The notes: generated by a model not told the origin, from the sequence alone. 64,000 nucleotides of DNA from an uncultured Thiohalocapsa sp. (GCF_913062725.1 NZ_CAJXWY010000009.1:17324-81323); one strand, 5' to 3'; numbered from the stretch's first letter, positions 51,299-61,350 are shown. Translations and numbers: made by a program.

Positions 51299-51688
51299 TT
51301 AGTCGGTGAGCGCAATGCGGCCGTCGTTGAAGGCGCGGAAATAGGCGCTGTTGTCGAGGTGGTCGGTGAGATCACCCGACGCGAGGCGCTCCACCGCTCG
51401 CTCAATCTCCGCGCTGGCGAAGCGTCCACTCGGCGACACGGCTCCGTTGATACAGGGCTCGAGCTCCGCATCCAGCGACTTGTTGTGCAGCAGGACCAAG
51501 AGATTCTCGGCCTCGAGCTCCAGCGCGATGCGCTGCTGGCGCTCGGCCAGCGTCTCGGATCGGGCTTGTGCCTGGGTCTCAGCACCAGCGTCTTGGTACG
51601 TTGCGGTCTCTGCCACGGAGGCGGAGGCGGCGAACAGACCAAGGGCCAAAGCCGCAGGCAAGGTCAGGGCGACGAAGTTGGTTCGCAT
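51299..51688 (-). CDS. Small exported hypothetical protein
   Basis: A 129-residue protein with a clear signal peptide (MRTNFVALTLPAALALGLFAASASVAE), then a Gln/Glu/Arg-rich helical segment (AERQQRIALELEAENLLVLLHN) and a C-terminal part with one Cys (LEPCINGAV). I do not recognise a family. A good promoter lies 35-63 bases upstream. Probably periplasmic. Confidence 0.65.
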   Translation of the reverse strand: MRTNFVALTLPAALALGLFAASASVAETATYQDAGAETQAQARSETLAERQQRIALELEAENLLVLLHNKSLDAELEPCINGAVSPSGRFASAEIERAVERLASGDLTDHLDNSAYFRAFNDGRIALTD

Positions 51689-51722
51689 CAGAAGTACCGT
51701 CAGTAGTATTTAAGTTAAAGCT

Positions 51723-51751
51723 AATATACTGATACTCCATCGCCGCGTCAA
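51723..51751 (-). promoter_or_regulatory. Strong sigma-70 promoter of the small exported protein
   Basis: TTGACG, 17 bases, TATATT on the minus strand, in a locally AT-rich stretch: close to consensus and correctly spaced. Confidence 0.75.
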
Positions 51752-51949
51752 GCGCGCGGGCTTCTGCGCCCACGCACGCAACAACACATCCAGGCAGAGC
51801 CCGGGCTGGACAGCTCAGAGGCGATCCGGACCGGGTATCAGGGTGGCCGGGCTGACGGGGTGAGGGGCACGGTCCCGCGCGGCAGGCAACGGCACCCGGC
51901 CGGCGGCGGCCGGGAGCGGCGTCAACCGACCCCGGAGGGATCGCAGCGG

Positions 51950-52282
51950 TTACGCTTGCGGAATGTCGATGACGGCATGCTGTGGCGCCGTCTCCTGGTA
52001 GCGGCGCTTTTGCTCCGGCGTGGCCTCCTGCTGGTACTTGGACTTCCACTCGCCGTAGGGCATGCCGTAGACGGCCGTACGCGCCTCGTCGTGGGTCATG
52101 GAGATGCCGCGCTCGCAGGCGGCGGCCAAGTACCATTTGGACAGGCAATTGCGGCAGAAGCCGGCGAGGTTCATCAGGTCGATATTCTGCACGTCGGTGC
52201 GTTGCTGCAAGTGCGCCACGAGGCCGCGAAAGGCAGCGGCTTCGATGGCGATGCGATCTTGTTCTGAAAGTTGCGCGGACAT
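51950..52282 (-). CDS. DUF1244 family protein
   Basis: A 110-residue protein of the DUF1244 family, with the signature NIDLMNLAGFCRNCLSKW and DEARTAVYGMPYGEWKSKYQ. Two Cys residues and a conserved Trp form the core; a helical oligomer of unknown function. A strong AGGAGG 6-7 bases upstream fixes ATG 52282 and rejects a longer start at 52324. Single gene. Confidence 0.92.
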   Translation of the reverse strand: MSAQLSEQDRIAIEAAAFRGLVAHLQQRTDVQNIDLMNLAGFCRNCLSKWYLAAACERGISMTHDEARTAVYGMPYGEWKSKYQQEATPEQKRRYQETAPQHAVIDIPQA

Positions 52283-52407
52283 CAAGACTCCTCCTGCGGC
52301 GGCATCAGTAGACATTTCGGCCACCGCCGCCGATGTGGCCGATGGTGCAAGATGGGGGCGGCCTCGACAGACGCGAGCAAGACCGCCGCGCAGCGTTGGC
52401 AGGGCCG

Positions 52408-53541
52408 TCAGCCTGTGGCGCGCCGCCGCAGCCGCAAGCGCAGGTCCGCACCAACCCGCCGGACGTCGTCGATGACCAGGCCGAGCCGTTGCTCCATGCG
52501 CGTGATGCCGGGCAGGTGGAAGAGCCCGCGGGCGGCGTCGCCCATCAGGTGGGGGGCGAGATACAGCACCAACTCGTCCACCACCGCCAGGTCCATGGCG
52601 GCGCCGGCCAGGGTGGGGCCGGCTTCGATGAGCACCTCATTGATCTCGCGCTCGGCGAGGTAGCACAGCAACAGGTGCAGATCCACCCGGCCCTGGGGGT
52701 CTGGCGGGAACACACGCACCTCGGCACCGACGGCGTTGGCCCGAGCGATGGCCCGGGGGCTTTCCTCGCAAGTCGCGATCAGGGTGGCGCCGGGCAGACT
52801 CAGCATGCGGGCCTGCAGCGGCATACGCAGCGCGCTGTCGACCACCACCCGCAGGGGCTGGCGCGGCAGCTCGTCGGGCCACAAGGCCGGGAATGCATCC
52901 TGCGCCAGGCGCACGTTCATCGATGGGTCATCGGCGAGGACGGTGCCAATGCCGGTGATGATGGCCGACGAGCGCGCGCGCAGCCGGTGCACATCGCGCC
53001 GGGCATCACCTGAGGTAATCCACTGGCTCTCACCACTGGCCATGGCGGTGCGCCCGTCCAGGCTGGCGGCGAGCTTGCAGCGCACATAGGGCAGGCCGCC
53101 GCGCATGCGCTGCTCGAAGCCGGGATTGAGCCCGCGGGCCTCGCCCTCCAGCACACCGGCGCACACCTCCACACCCGCGGCACGCAACCGCGCCAGCCCC
53201 TTGCCGCGCATCATGGGGTTGGGGTCCTCCATGCCCACCACCACGCGGGCAACACCGGCCTGCAGCAGGGCATCGGTGCACGGCGGTGTGCGCCCGTGAT
53301 GGCAGCAGGGCTCGAGGGTGACGTAGGCCGTGGCGCCGCGGGTGCGCTCACCGGCGGCGTCGATGGCGTTGCGCTCGGCATGGGGCTCGCCGGCGCGGCG
53401 GTGATAGCCTTCGCCGACGATCTGCCCGGCCTGAACCAGCACACAGCCGACGCGTGGGTTCGGGTCCGTCGTGTAGAGCCCGCGGCGGGCCAGCACGACG
53501 GCGCGGGCCATCATGCGCACATCCTGATCCGCAAGGCTCAC
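52408..53541 (-). CDS. ribD: Bifunctional riboflavin deaminase/reductase
   Basis: A 377-residue riboflavin-biosynthesis enzyme. The N-terminal deaminase carries the zinc motifs PHAERNAI and [14 protein letters not shown]; the C-terminal reductase starts near [11 protein letters not shown] and includes [11 protein letters not shown] and [10 protein letters not shown] for NADPH. It deaminates and reduces the GTP-cyclohydrolase product. Translation starts at GTG, overlapping the nrdR stop by 4 bases (GTGA), so the two are coupled. Confidence 0.96.
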   Translation of the reverse strand: MSLADQDVRMMARAVVLARRGLYTTDPNPRVGCVLVQAGQIVGEGYHRRAGEPHAERNAIDAAGERTRGATAYVTLEPCCHHGRTPPCTDALLQAGVARVVVGMEDPNPMMRGKGLARLRAAGVEVCAGVLEGEARGLNPGFEQRMRGGLPYVRCKLAASLDGRTAMASGESQWITSGDARRDVHRLRARSSAIITGIGTVLADDPSMNVRLAQDAFPALWPDELPRQPLRVVVDSALRMPLQARMLSLPGATLIATCEESPRAIARANAVGAEVRVFPPDPQGRVDLHLLLCYLAEREINEVLIEAGPTLAGAAMDLAVVDELVLYLAPHLMGDAARGLFHLPGITRMEQRLGLVIDDVRRVGADLRLRLRRRATG

Positions 53542-54077
53542 GGCTTGTTCTTGTCGAGTGCTGTGTTGGGCGCCGGGTCCAGCCCCGCCAGCAGATCGAG
53601 CTGGGCCTTCCGCTCGGCCGCGGTGGGCTGGCGCTCCAGGCGCTCGATCTCTTCGCGGAAGGCGGCGACGTCCTCGAACTCCCGGTAGACGGATGCGAAG
53701 CGGACGTAGGCCACCTGGTCCAGCTCGCGCAGCTCGTCCATCACCAGCTCGCCGATGCGCCGACTACTGACCTCCCCTTCGCCACTGCCCAGCAGCTTGC
53801 GGTTGATGTGGGAGACGGCGGTGTCGATCTGCTCGATGCTGACGGGGCGTTTTTCGGCGGCGCGCATGATGCCTGAGCGTAGCTTGCGCCCGTCGAAGGG
53901 GACGCGAGTGCCATCGCGCTTCACGACCCGGGGCAGGTTCAGCTCTGCGCGCTCGTAGGTTGTAAAGCGCTCGTCGCAGACGGCGCAGCGCCGGCGGCGG
54001 CGCACCTGATCGCCGTCACCGAATAGCCGCGAGTCCACCACCTTGGTGTCCTGGGCGCCGCAGAACGGACAGCGCAT
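53538..54077 (-). CDS. nrdR: Transcriptional repressor NrdR
   Basis: A 179-residue zinc-ribbon/ATP-cone repressor of ribonucleotide reductase genes. Cys3, Cys6, Cys31 and Cys34 form the ribbon, and [19 protein letters not shown] begins the ATP cone. Effector dATP/ATP binding sets DNA binding. It lies 50 bases after glyA and overlaps ribD; this gene order is standard in gammaproteobacteria. The C-terminal tail is slightly longer than in E. coli. Confidence 0.97.
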   Translation of the reverse strand: MRCPFCGAQDTKVVDSRLFGDGDQVRRRRRCAVCDERFTTYERAELNLPRVVKRDGTRVPFDGRKLRSGIMRAAEKRPVSIEQIDTAVSHINRKLLGSGEGEVSSRRIGELVMDELRELDQVAYVRFASVYREFEDVAAFREEIERLERQPTAAERKAQLDLLAGLDPAPNTALDKNKP

Positions 54078-54127
54078 GGACGCAGCCGGGCGCTAGAACG
54101 CCGGCAGCCGGGCTGCAGGCCGCAGCA

Positions 54128-55396
54128 TCATCGGGCGGCGGCCCGCCGATACACCGGGAAGCGCGCGCAGAGGGCGAGCACCTGGCCTTTCACCGCTTCG
54201 ATGGTGGCGGCATCGCCGCGGGCGTCGATGACATCGCACATCCAGCCGGCGAGCTGCTTGGCCTCGTCGAGGCCAAAGCCGCGGGTGGTCATGGCCGGTG
54301 TACCCACACGGATGCCACTGGTGACGAAGGGCGACTGCGGATCGTTGGGCACGGCGTTCTTGTTGACCGTGATGTTGGCGGCGCCGAGCCAGGCATCCAC
54401 ATCCTTACCGGTCAGCCCCTGCTCGATGAAGCTCACCAGGAACAGGTGGTCGTCGGTACCACCGGAGACCACGTCGTAACCGCGGGAGAGAAAGACCTCG
54501 GCCATGGCCTGGGCATTCAGGATGACTTGGCGCTGGTAGTCCTTGAAGCCGGGCTCCATGGCCTCTTTGAAGGCGACGGCCTTGGCGGCGATGACATGCA
54601 TCAGCGGGCCGCCCTGTGTGCCCGGGAACACCAGGGAGTTGAACTTCTTCGCCAGCGCCGGGTTCTCCTTGGCGAGGATCAGCCCGCCGCGGGGTCCGCG
54701 CAGGGTCTTGTGGGTGGTGGTGGTGACGACGTCGGCGATCGGCACCGGGCTCGGGTAGACACCGGCGGCCACGAGGCCTGCGATATGCGCCATGTCCACC
54801 AGCAGATAGGCGCCAACGCCATCGGCGATGTCGCGGAAGCGTTGCCAGTTCACGACGCGGGAGTAGGCGGAGAAGCCGGCGATGATCATGCGCGGGCGAT
54901 GCTCCTGTGCGAGTGCGGCGACCTGCGCGTAATCGATTTCGCCGGTGTCGGCGTTGATGCCGTACTGCACCGCGTGGTAGAGCTTGCCAGAGAAATTGGG
55001 CTTGGCGCCGTGCGTGAGATGCCCGCCATCGGCGAGGCTCATGCCGAGCACCGTGTCGCCGGGCTGGCACAGCGCCATGAACACCGCGGCGTTGGCTTGC
55101 GAGCCCGAGTGCGGCTGTACGTTGGCATAGGCGGCGCCAAACAGGGTCTTCGCACGCTCGATGGCCAGCGCCTCGGCGACATCGACGAATTCGCAGCCGC
55201 CATAGTAGCGCTTGGCGGGGTAGCCCTCTGCATATTTGTTGGTGAGCACGCTGCCCTGTGCTTCCATGACCCGCGGGCTGGCGTAGTTCTCGGACGCGAT
55301 CAGCTCGACGTGCTCCTCCTGTCGGCGCTCTTCGTCGCGGATCGCCCGCGCGAGCTCATCGTCGTAACCTGTGATCTGCATGTCGGTGTCGAACAT
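54128..55396 (-). CDS. glyA: Serine hydroxymethyltransferase
   Basis: A 422-residue PLP enzyme interconverting serine and glycine while charging tetrahydrofolate with one-carbon units. The PLP lysine is in [15 protein letters not shown], and [13 protein letters not shown] and [15 protein letters not shown] are conserved. GGAGG 8 bases before ATG 55396 supports this start. First gene of glyA-nrdR-ribD. Confidence 0.98.
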   Translation of the reverse strand: MFDTDMQITGYDDELARAIRDEERRQEEHVELIASENYASPRVMEAQGSVLTNKYAEGYPAKRYYGGCEFVDVAEALAIERAKTLFGAAYANVQPHSGSQANAAVFMALCQPGDTVLGMSLADGGHLTHGAKPNFSGKLYHAVQYGINADTGEIDYAQVAALAQEHRPRMIIAGFSAYSRVVNWQRFRDIADGVGAYLLVDMAHIAGLVAAGVYPSPVPIADVVTTTTHKTLRGPRGGLILAKENPALAKKFNSLVFPGTQGGPLMHVIAAKAVAFKEAMEPGFKDYQRQVILNAQAMAEVFLSRGYDVVSGGTDDHLFLVSFIEQGLTGKDVDAWLGAANITVNKNAVPNDPQSPFVTSGIRVGTPAMTTRGFGLDEAKQLAGWMCDVIDARGDAATIEAVKGQVLALCARFPVYRRAAAR

Positions 55397-55601
55397 GGGG
55401 TTGCCTCCATGGGTCTGGTTTCGGGAGTGGCGGCAGCCGTCGCGCCGGGGAATACCGTACCGGAGCGCTCAGTCGGGGCCAGCACCAGGGTTGGGACCGT
55501 GGACCGGCGCCGCGGTTTCTGCGGCCGGCGCACAGACCTGCAGCCGGCGCCGGTCCAAATCGCCCGGTCCGGCACAATGCGAGACGGCTGGCGAGCGTGT
55601 T

Positions 55602-55691
<90 letters not shown>

Positions 55692-56031
55692 AGGTGAGTG
55701 TCGCGCCGATGACTGCGGCTCTCGCGCGCTCAAGGTGGGAGGCCTCGAGCGGCGTGCATGCAGCGCCTGCGGGCGACCGACGACATGGCGACCGGATGTT
55801 GAGAATGCCGGGTCCGCCCACATCAGCACTCTAGGGTAAACCAATCCGGCGCCGATCACGACCCCTGTGCGAGCCCTGACCCGGCGTCGATGCGCCCACA
55901 GGCTGCGCGAGCGGACTTGCATCGGGCGGCCACTTGGGTATGCTGCGGCGGCAATCGGGCCGCGCATGCTGTTCGGCGTTGCTCGGCGCCGGCCGTTTTC
56001 CAATCGAAACGTGAGGAGTGAGTCATCAACC
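55692..56031. other. Divergent region between tRNA-Ser and the YccA gene
   Basis: About 340 bases. It must hold promoters for the tRNA (minus) and the YccA-like gene (plus), but none is clear. AGGAG at 56014-56018 lies 13 bases before the YccA ATG. Confidence 0.4.
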
Positions 56032-56697
56032 ATGGCTAACCAATACGCTGTTGCCCAAACCAGGCAAGACGTTCTCGCCACCAACAAGGTTCTGAAGAAT
56101 ACCTACCTGCTGCTGGCGGCAACACTCGCTTTCAGTGCGCTCACCGCGATGGTGTCCATGGCCCTCGCCATGCCGTCGTGGGTCTACATGGCATCGGTGA
56201 TCGTCGCGATGGTGCTGGGCATCTTTGTGCTGCCGCGCACCGCTGAATCCGCCACGGGTATCGGGGTCATCTTCGGCATCACCGGGCTGCTGGGCTTCGG
56301 GCTCGGGTCTATCCTGAGTATGTATCTCGCCCTACCCAACGGTCCGAGCATCATCGCCACGGCCTTTGGCGGCACGGCGTTGATTTTCCTCGGTCTCTCC
56401 GGCTACGCCCTGACGAGCAAGACGGACTTCAGCTTCATGGGCGGCTTCCTGTTCGCCGGCATGATGGTGGTGGTCGTCGCGGTCATCGCGAACTTGTTCC
56501 TCAACATGCCGGCCCTGTCGCTCGCTGTCTCCGGTGCCATCATTCTGCTGATGAGCGGTCTCATCCTGTTCGACACGAGTCGGATCAAGAATGGCCAGGA
56601 AACAAACTATATCATGGCCACCTACGGCATCTACCTCAGCATCTTCAACATCTTTGTCAGCCTGTTGCAGATTCTCGGGATCATGGGGGACGACTAA
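56032..56697 (+). CDS. Bax inhibitor-1 / YccA family membrane protein
   Basis: A 221-residue inner-membrane protein with seven hydrophobic segments (for example SALTAMVSMALAM, VIVAMVLGIFVLP, GVIFGITGLLGFGLGSILSMY). FDTSRIKNGQETNYIMATYGIYLSIFNIFVSLLQ is the family's C-terminal signature with the conserved Asp. Homologues include E. coli YccA, a substrate and modulator of FtsH, and calcium-leak channels. Followed by three hairpins. Confidence 0.94.
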   Translation: MANQYAVAQTRQDVLATNKVLKNTYLLLAATLAFSALTAMVSMALAMPSWVYMASVIVAMVLGIFVLPRTAESATGIGVIFGITGLLGFGLGSILSMYLALPNGPSIIATAFGGTALIFLGLSGYALTSKTDFSFMGGFLFAGMMVVVVAVIANLFLNMPALSLAVSGAIILLMSGLILFDTSRIKNGQETNYIMATYGIYLSIFNIFVSLLQILGIMGDD

Positions 56698-56713
56698 CTG
56701 TTCGCCGCCCGTC

Positions 56714-56825
56714 GTGCGGACCGCCCGATGTCCGCACACGGTTGTTCGCCTACCGGGGCGAGTGCCGATGGATCGGCGCTCGCCCGGTAGCAGACACACC
56801 CGGCCACGTGCCGGGTTTTCTTTTG
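56714..56825 (+). ncRNA. Three consecutive hairpins with terminator (structured 3' UTR or small RNA)
   Basis: Hairpin 1: GTGCGGA / TCCGCAC (56714-56720, 56731-56737). Hairpin 2: about 19 pairs, CTACCGGGGCGAG... with ...CTCGCCCGGTAG (56750-56790), with one bulge and one mismatch. Hairpin 3: ACCCGGC / GCCGGGT (56798-56816) followed by TTTTCTTTT, an intrinsic terminator. No protein frame covers this. It may be a 3' UTR-derived small RNA. Confidence 0.45.
56798..56825 (+). terminator. Rho-independent terminator after YccA gene
   Basis: ACCCGGC, loop CACGT, GCCGGGT then TTTTCTTTTG on the plus strand. Confidence 0.88.
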
Positions 56826-56859
56826 TCACCCTTCGACCGATCCCAGGAGAATCGCCGCC

Positions 56860-57045
56860 ATGGAACTGTTCCTGAAGATCGCCGCCGCCGGCGTCATGGT
56901 CATGCTGTTGTTCTATTTGTGGCCTGCCTTCAAGCAGTGGCAGGAACACGGGCCGAAGGCCGAAAAGGGTGACTGGCAGGCGGCCATCCTGCCCCTGGCG
57001 GCCGTGGTGGGCCTGGTGGTGGTGCTGGTGCTGCTCGTGCGCTGA
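56860..57045 (+). CDS. Small two-segment membrane protein
   Basis: A 61-residue inner-membrane protein with two hydrophobic helices (LFLKIAAAGVMVMLLFYLW and LPLAAVVGLVVVLVLLV) joined by a charged loop, KQWQEHGPKAEKGDWQ. AGGAGA lies 9 bases before the ATG, a strong site. It follows the terminator, so it needs its own promoter. Family and function unknown. Confidence 0.72.
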   Translation: MELFLKIAAAGVMVMLLFYLWPAFKQWQEHGPKAEKGDWQAAILPLAAVVGLVVVLVLLVR

Positions 57046-57293
57046 GATGACACACGCGCACCATAGCGTTCACGTCCTGTGCGCTTCCGTCATCTTCGGG
57101 CCTCTCTGGTCGCCGCCGCCGTGGCCCAGCGCCGCGGTCCGGTCTGCGCCAACCTGCGGCATCAGGGCTGGTTCTGCGACAACACCGGCGCGCCCGTTGG
57201 CGAAACTGCCGTACCGCCGTCGGTGAGCGGGCATCCACGACGCATTTGACCCGGTCACGGTCATCCCTGACCACAGTCGGCGTGTGCATGGCC
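57046..57293. other. Convergent intergenic region
   Basis: About 250 bases between the small membrane protein and gspB on opposite strands. Nothing recognisable. Confidence 0.4.
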
Positions 57294-58475
57294 TTAGCGC
57301 TGCTGGAAGAAATTTTCGCCCTCGTAGCTCAGCACGGCACCATCGCTGAGCACTTCCTCCAAGCGAATGCCCTCGCGGCTGCGCTGGCCCTCGGTGAGCT
57401 TGCGGCCATTGATGTAGACGAAGCGCCGCAGGGGGTCGTCGTCGTAGACATGCACTGTCATCGACAGTGGGGGTAAGCGACTGCGCAGGTCCAGTGATGG
57501 CCGCGCCGGCTTCGGCGGCACTTGTGGCTGTGGTCGCAGCGCCGCCTCCAAACCCGGCGGCTCTGGCAGCGGCGGTGGTTCGGCGGCGGCGCGCTCGAAG
57601 GCCTGCGGATTGCGCTGGCGCATCAGTTCTTTGAAGGCCTCGATCTCGGCGAGCACGTCCTCAGGAATGGGGACCCGGTCGCTCGATGAAGCAGGTTTGG
57701 ACGCGGATGGTCTCGGTGTCGGTGGTGTCCGCCGCGCATCCGCCCCGGCCACCGCTGCCGATGCGCCCGCAGCATCGCCGAGCACAGCCCGGCGCAGTTC
57801 GTCGGCGCCGCGTGGCAGGGGCTCACCAGGCTTGCCCGGCGCCGGCACCACGAGGACTTGGGGCTCGACCTCGCTGCGGCTCGACGCGCTCGGGGCCGCA
57901 CTGGCGGCAGCGGCAGTCGCATCTGCGGCAGCGGGTTGCGCCAGCTGGCCTTGCGCACCGGTGGATGCGCCGCCCAGGCTCCTGTGGCCCGGCACGACCG
58001 CTGCGTCGGCTCGCATGGTTGGCGGCGGTGTGCCGGCCGTGACCTGCGCGGGCTGTGACGCAATAGGCGTGGCCTGCCGCGCAGCCGGCTCGGGCGACGG
58101 CTGAGATGCGCCCGCCGGGCCTTGGATACCCGCGGGCGCAACCAACGCTGGCGGGGACTGCACCTGCCCTGGAATATCGGCGCCTGCGAAATGTGTTAAT
58201 GGGCCTGCCGCCGCACCGTCATGTGCAGGACTGGACGGTGGCAGGCCCGTCGCTGCGGCGACGGTATCCCACGGCGCTGTCGCACCGAACCCACGTATCA
58301 CCAGGAAGATCGCAAGAGCGAGGACCGCAAGACCCGCCAGCAACGCGACATAGGCCCAGGGATGGCGACGCGGCGGCTCGATGGGCACGTCGATGCCAAA
58401 GCCCTCCAAGCGCGGCACCTGGCCGAGCTCCCGGTCGCTCTGGGACTTCTTGAGGGCTTCAAGGATGTAGGACAT
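57294..58475 (-). CDS. gspB: General secretion pathway protein B-like (GspB/ExeB)
   Basis: A 393-residue inner-membrane protein. A short cytosolic tail (MSYILEALKKSQSDRELGQVP, typical of GspB) precedes a membrane segment (about 40-62), then a 230-residue Ala/Pro linker and a C-terminal GspB domain (SMTVHVYDDDPLRRFVYINGRKLTEGQ). With GspA it helps insert the type II secretin through peptidoglycan. It follows gspA by 32 bases; the main type II operon is not in the window. Confidence 0.9.
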   Translation of the reverse strand: MSYILEALKKSQSDRELGQVPRLEGFGIDVPIEPPRRHPWAYVALLAGLAVLALAIFLVIRGFGATAPWDTVAAATGLPPSSPAHDGAAAGPLTHFAGADIPGQVQSPPALVAPAGIQGPAGASQPSPEPAARQATPIASQPAQVTAGTPPPTMRADAAVVPGHRSLGGASTGAQGQLAQPAAADATAAAASAAPSASSRSEVEPQVLVVPAPGKPGEPLPRGADELRRAVLGDAAGASAAVAGADARRTPPTPRPSASKPASSSDRVPIPEDVLAEIEAFKELMRQRNPQAFERAAAEPPPLPEPPGLEAALRPQPQVPPKPARPSLDLRSRLPPLSMTVHVYDDDPLRRFVYINGRKLTEGQRSREGIRLEEVLSDGAVLSYEGENFFQQR

Positions 58476-58507
58476 GGACCTGAGCGCCAGACTCTCGCGG
58501 CTTATGG

Positions 58508-60640
58508 TCAGTGGGAGCGGGACAAGCGCGGCACATCCAGGTCGGCCAGGGCGTTGCTCAACATGATGAGCGTACGCGGGCCGGCAATGCCGTCAGCGCT
58601 CAGGCCTTGAGCACGCTGGAAACGACGCACGGCCGCTGTGAGATTTGCATCATAGCGGGCGGGGTCTACCGTGAGTTCGCTGTCGGGTAACAGCGCCAGG
58701 CGCTCCCGCAGCCAGGCAATCGCATCCTCAGAATCGCTGACGCTGATGATTGGACCACCGACGGGGGGTGGGCGCCATAGCAAGAGGTAGTCGCCGGACC
58801 AGCGCTCATCCAGCAATGCGATGGGCGCGCGCATGATGACGTCGTTGTGGAGAAGCAGGGCATGCTCCTCGTCGAGCCCCTGTACGATGACAAAACCCGG
58901 CTCGCGCCCCGGCAACTGGAGTTTCAGTGCAACGGGACGGTCGAATCGACGCAGATCCGACCAGCGGCCCCGGCTACGCTCGCAAGCGAGCGCAAACGCT
59001 GGGACTGCGGCACAGTCGAGGAAACGCACCCCGGGGGCCGTTTCCACCTGCCAAAGGCGTAGGAGCTCGTCCACCACGACGTCCTCCAGCACAAGCGCAT
59101 CGCTCAGCCGACCCGCATCGAGCGTGGGCACCTCGGGGGTCTCAGGGGCGGGAGTGACACGGGCGGTGGCGATGCGCGGCGCGCGCATCGCCGACGCGGA
59201 CGCCCCATCGGTGGTTGTCGCTGCGGCAGTCGCCGCGACGTCCAGCGCGGCCGCGGGCGACACCGCGGCAGCGTCCTCGATGGTATCGTCGGCGTCAGCG
59301 CCCAACGCCTGCGCATGGGCAACTGCCGCAGCCGAGTCCGCTGCACGTGTCGCCGGCGACATCGCCGCTGCCGTATCGCCAGCCGACGACGCCGGCGGCA
59401 CGTCCTCCGTGGCCACGGTTGTTACACCCTGCGCCTGCGGCGCACCCGCCACGGCCGCCTGCGCGTCACCCACAGCGCGCTGCGCCGGCGCATCACCGTC
59501 GCCATGGGTCGAGAGACTGTGCTCACCGTCATCGCCAGCGGAGGCTGCGACATCGCTGACCTCGGCTTGCGCAAGAGGGATCGGTGGGGCTTCGCCCGGT
59601 GCCGCCGCGGCAACCGATACGCCGCCCCCCTCGCCCCCGGATGGCACCGACGCCGCGGGGATGTCGCCGCTGGGGTCGATGTGTTGCGCGAGCCCGATGG
59701 TCGCAAGCCAATCGGCGGGCAGGCGCTGGGGGAGATGGTCTGATGCCCCGATCCAAACGCCCAAGCCGAGGGCGGCGAGAACGGCCGCAGCGGCGCTCAG
59801 CGCGTGGCGCCGGCGCGGTAAGGCGGGGTCGGTGCGGTCGATGACCTCGCGGGCGGCGGCATCGACGATTGGTGGGGTGACCTGCAAGCGCCGCGAGACC
59901 GCGGCACCCAACAGCGCACGATCGCAAAGCAGGTTGATCAGCCTTGGAATTCCAAGTGTATGGCGGTGCACGCGCCTCAATGCCCGCGCCGTGAACAGCG
60001 GACGCTCCACCCCAGCGACTGCAATCCGGTGATCGACATAGGCAGCGGTTTCCTTGGCACCGAGCGGCGTCAGGTGATAGCGAGCGGTGATCCGCTGATT
60101 CAGTTGCCGCAGGTCAGCACTCGCCAGCAGAACGCGCAGCTCCGGCTGCCCGATCAAAAAAATTTGCAGTAGCTTTTGCTTTGCGGTCTCCAGATTCGTC
60201 AGCAGCCGGATCTGCTCCAGCACCTTGGGGCGTAGATTCTGCGCCTCGTCGATGATGAGCACCGGGCGGCGACCGCGCGCGTAAGCATCCAGCAAAAAGC
60301 GATTCAGCTGATCGAGCATGGTTTTGACGGAGGGCTCCCCCGCCGGCAGCTCGATCCGGAATTCGTCGCAGATGGCGTGCAGCAGTTCGGTGGCCGTCAT
60401 GGCCGGATTCAGCACCAAAGCGACTTCGACGCCCTCGGGCAACTGCTCCAGGAAGGCGCGACATACGGTGGTCTTGCCAGTGCCCACCTCGCCCGTCAGC
60501 AGCACGAAGCCGCCGCCGTCGCCAGCCCCGTACAGCAGGTGGGCCAGTGCCTCGCGGTGCTGCCCGCTCAGGAATAGGTATTGCGGGTCGGGCGTAATGG
60601 AGAAGCTGGGCTCTTTGAGACCGAAGTATCTTGGGTACAC
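58508..60640 (-). CDS. gspA: ExeA/GspA-type AAA ATPase with peptidoglycan-binding domain
   Basis: A 710-residue protein, longer than the usual 550. It starts at GTG 60640 with YPRYFGLKEPSFSI, the canonical opening; no domain lies upstream. Walker A is GEVGTGKTT (50-58), Walker B VLIIDEAQ (127-134). A membrane segment near 285-305 leads into about 240 residues of Ala/Thr/Asp-rich linker, then a protease-C39-like segment and a C-terminal peptidoglycan-binding domain (VRRFQRAQGLSADGIAGPRTL). Acts with GspB. Confidence 0.9.
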   Translation of the reverse strand: MYPRYFGLKEPSFSITPDPQYLFLSGQHREALAHLLYGAGDGGGFVLLTGEVGTGKTTVCRAFLEQLPEGVEVALVLNPAMTATELLHAICDEFRIELPAGEPSVKTMLDQLNRFLLDAYARGRRPVLIIDEAQNLRPKVLEQIRLLTNLETAKQKLLQIFLIGQPELRVLLASADLRQLNQRITARYHLTPLGAKETAAYVDHRIAVAGVERPLFTARALRRVHRHTLGIPRLINLLCDRALLGAAVSRRLQVTPPIVDAAAREVIDRTDPALPRRRHALSAAAAVLAALGLGVWIGASDHLPQRLPADWLATIGLAQHIDPSGDIPAASVPSGGEGGGVSVAAAAPGEAPPIPLAQAEVSDVAASAGDDGEHSLSTHGDGDAPAQRAVGDAQAAVAGAPQAQGVTTVATEDVPPASSAGDTAAAMSPATRAADSAAAVAHAQALGADADDTIEDAAAVSPAAALDVAATAAATTTDGASASAMRAPRIATARVTPAPETPEVPTLDAGRLSDALVLEDVVVDELLRLWQVETAPGVRFLDCAAVPAFALACERSRGRWSDLRRFDRPVALKLQLPGREPGFVIVQGLDEEHALLLHNDVIMRAPIALLDERWSGDYLLLWRPPPVGGPIISVSDSEDAIAWLRERLALLPDSELTVDPARYDANLTAAVRRFQRAQGLSADGIAGPRTLIMLSNALADLDVPRLSRSH

Positions 60641-60927
60641 GCTACGCTCTTGAAGACCCTGCGCGCCCGGTGGACGGAGCAACCGTCGCTTGCGACCGCG
60701 CCGCAAAACCCTGAATAAGTGCAGGCGATGATAGAGAAAAGCAGGGCGCCCCGCATCCATCGCACACGTGGTGGCCGATGACCTGGCCCGGAGTGCCGAT
60801 CGCTTGCGGTTCACACAACAGGCGCCTGCACGGCATGATCCCGAATGCCTCACCCGCGTGCTCGGTGCGCCTGCGGGCGTCCTGCGCCGGGATCGTGAGA
60901 CAGACTTGGTGTCGGCGCCGCAATCGC
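60641..60927. other. Region upstream of gspA
   Basis: About 290 bases. TTTTCT and TATTCA, 17 bases apart, are a weak promoter candidate for gspA near 60710. A 57-codon plus-strand frame here lacks clear codon bias and is not called. Confidence 0.35.
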
Positions 60928-61350
60928 TCAATGCGTAGGCATCAATCGACGCCAAACATCCCACAAGTGTGCCAAATCCGGGACATCCCAGTGCGGGTGC
61001 GGTCTGCCGTCTGGACATGGCGCCTGTGGTGCAAACGCCCGGTCCGCACCAGGATCGCGCGCACACCGGCGTGCACCGCGCCCGCACTATCCGTATCCGG
61101 CCGATCGCCGACCATCACCCAGGCCTTGGCCGGCACGCCGGGGCGCTCATAAGCCATAGCAACCAGTGGTGCCTTTGGCTTTCCGGCTACGATAAGTGTT
61201 ACGTCACAAGCCGCATCGAAGGGCGCCACGAGCGCTCCACCGCCTGACACGATGTCGAAGCAATCCGGTCGCATCCGGCAGCGGATCACTGCCATGGAAG
61301 CGCACGCCGTCCATGCCGAGCAGCAGGGGGCCGATTGGCAATGCCAATCA
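60928..61350 (-). pseudogene. Wrecked HAD-IIA (NagD-like) phosphatase
   Basis: Pieces of one HAD-IIA hydrolase survive in three frames. A 25-residue N-terminal piece reads PIGPLLLGMDGVRFHGSDPLP, where the first catalytic Asp is already Gly. A frameshift and a deletion of roughly 130 residues lead to GALVAPFDAACD ... AGKPKAPLV ... VMVGDRPDTDSAGA ... GVRAILVRTGR. A second frameshift leads to HWDVPDLAHLWDVW and a stop at 60928. An intact family member has about 260 residues. No function is expected. Confidence 0.8.

Noticed and set aside
60757..60937. A small plus-strand protein upstream of gspA
   Set aside because: Weak codon bias, no ribosome site and overlap with the pseudogene end.
58508..61087. 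A longer GspA starting 149 codons upstream
   Set aside because: The added residues have no domain, and the canonical opening begins at GTG 60640.
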